A DNA stretch of 36,422 nt from a virus, in IMG/VR virus record IMGVR_UViG_3300047317_000296, positions 1 through 36,422 of that record. The stretch is one strand, 5' to 3'. The translations under genes were made by a program, and so were the position numbers. The notes under the pieces were generated by a model, which saw only the letters and a list, made by a program, of their open reading frames with translations, ran no database searches and was not told the origin of the DNA. Below are positions 36,379-36,422 of this stretch, one piece after another. Each line of letters begins with the position of its first letter. Within the stretch, counting starts at the first letter, position 1.

Positions 36379-36422
36379 TCAGTGCCAGATGTAGCCGAGG
36401 GAATCCAGGTGGTCGTAGAGGG
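36379..36422 (-). CDS. C-terminus of an upstream gene, cut by the window edge
   Basis: The minus strand from the edge encodes LYDHLDSLGYIWH and stops at TGA 36381-36379, 20 bases before the next ATG. The spacing and coding look fit the end of a head-region gene. Too little is present to identify it. Confidence 0.55.
   Translation of the reverse strand, partial: LYDHLDSLGYIWH

Overview
The window looks like about 36 kb of a contractile-tailed (myovirus-type) bacteriophage genome with high GC, most plausibly a phage of Streptomyces or another high-GC actinobacterium. Support for this: every credible gene is on the minus strand, genes are packed with 1-11 base stop/start overlaps, GTG starts are common, two promoters match the actinobacterial housekeeping pattern (TTGACA/TAGACA - 17 bp - TAGAGT), and the structural set includes a tail sheath, tail tube, gpD-like hub, gpW/gp25 and baseplate J. 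Terminase, portal and capsid genes are not in the window and presumably lie beyond the right edge.

In transcription order (right to left): 36422-33593 holds neck and connector-type genes; 33539-31429 the tail sheath and tube; 31392-30369 a tail-assembly chaperone pair with a probable +1 programmed frameshift; 30376-27353 a tape-measure protein carrying two cell-wall-degrading domains; 27353-18569 the baseplate (LysM protein, gpD hub, a very large spike-fibre fusion, gp25, baseplate J); 18569-14724 three fibre or adhesin-type proteins; 14701-13797 two small membrane proteins (probable holins), closed by an intrinsic terminator at 13784-13752. The left part is the replication module: an acidic, Arg-rich protein, an initiator-like winged-helix protein with a candidate origin inside its gene, a DnaC-like loader, a DnaB-like helicase, a DnaG-like primase, an HNH-like protein, a SNF2 helicase, a DUF4258-like protein, a MerR-like protein, a gp32-like ssDNA-binding protein and a family A DNA polymerase.

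The most striking signal is not a gene. A 9-base word, CTTAATAYC (12 copies CTTAATACC, 3 copies CTTAATATC), occurs 15 times. All copies are on the coding strand and all are read in the same frame as Leu-Asn-Thr/Ile in unrelated proteins, two of which are 14-15 codon mini-ORFs directly ahead of replication genes. My rough expectation for a base composition like this is about 0.1 copy. It behaves like a strand-specific nucleotide signal (stoperator-like repressor site, localized nick site, unusual promoter or RNA-processing site) threaded through coding sequence. A second recurrent word, ATTACGNCTT (5 copies), sits mainly in the few regulatory gaps. Other unusual structures are an 18-bp perfect inverted repeat that would bury the gp25 start codon and a 13-bp inverted repeat around a small ORF start.
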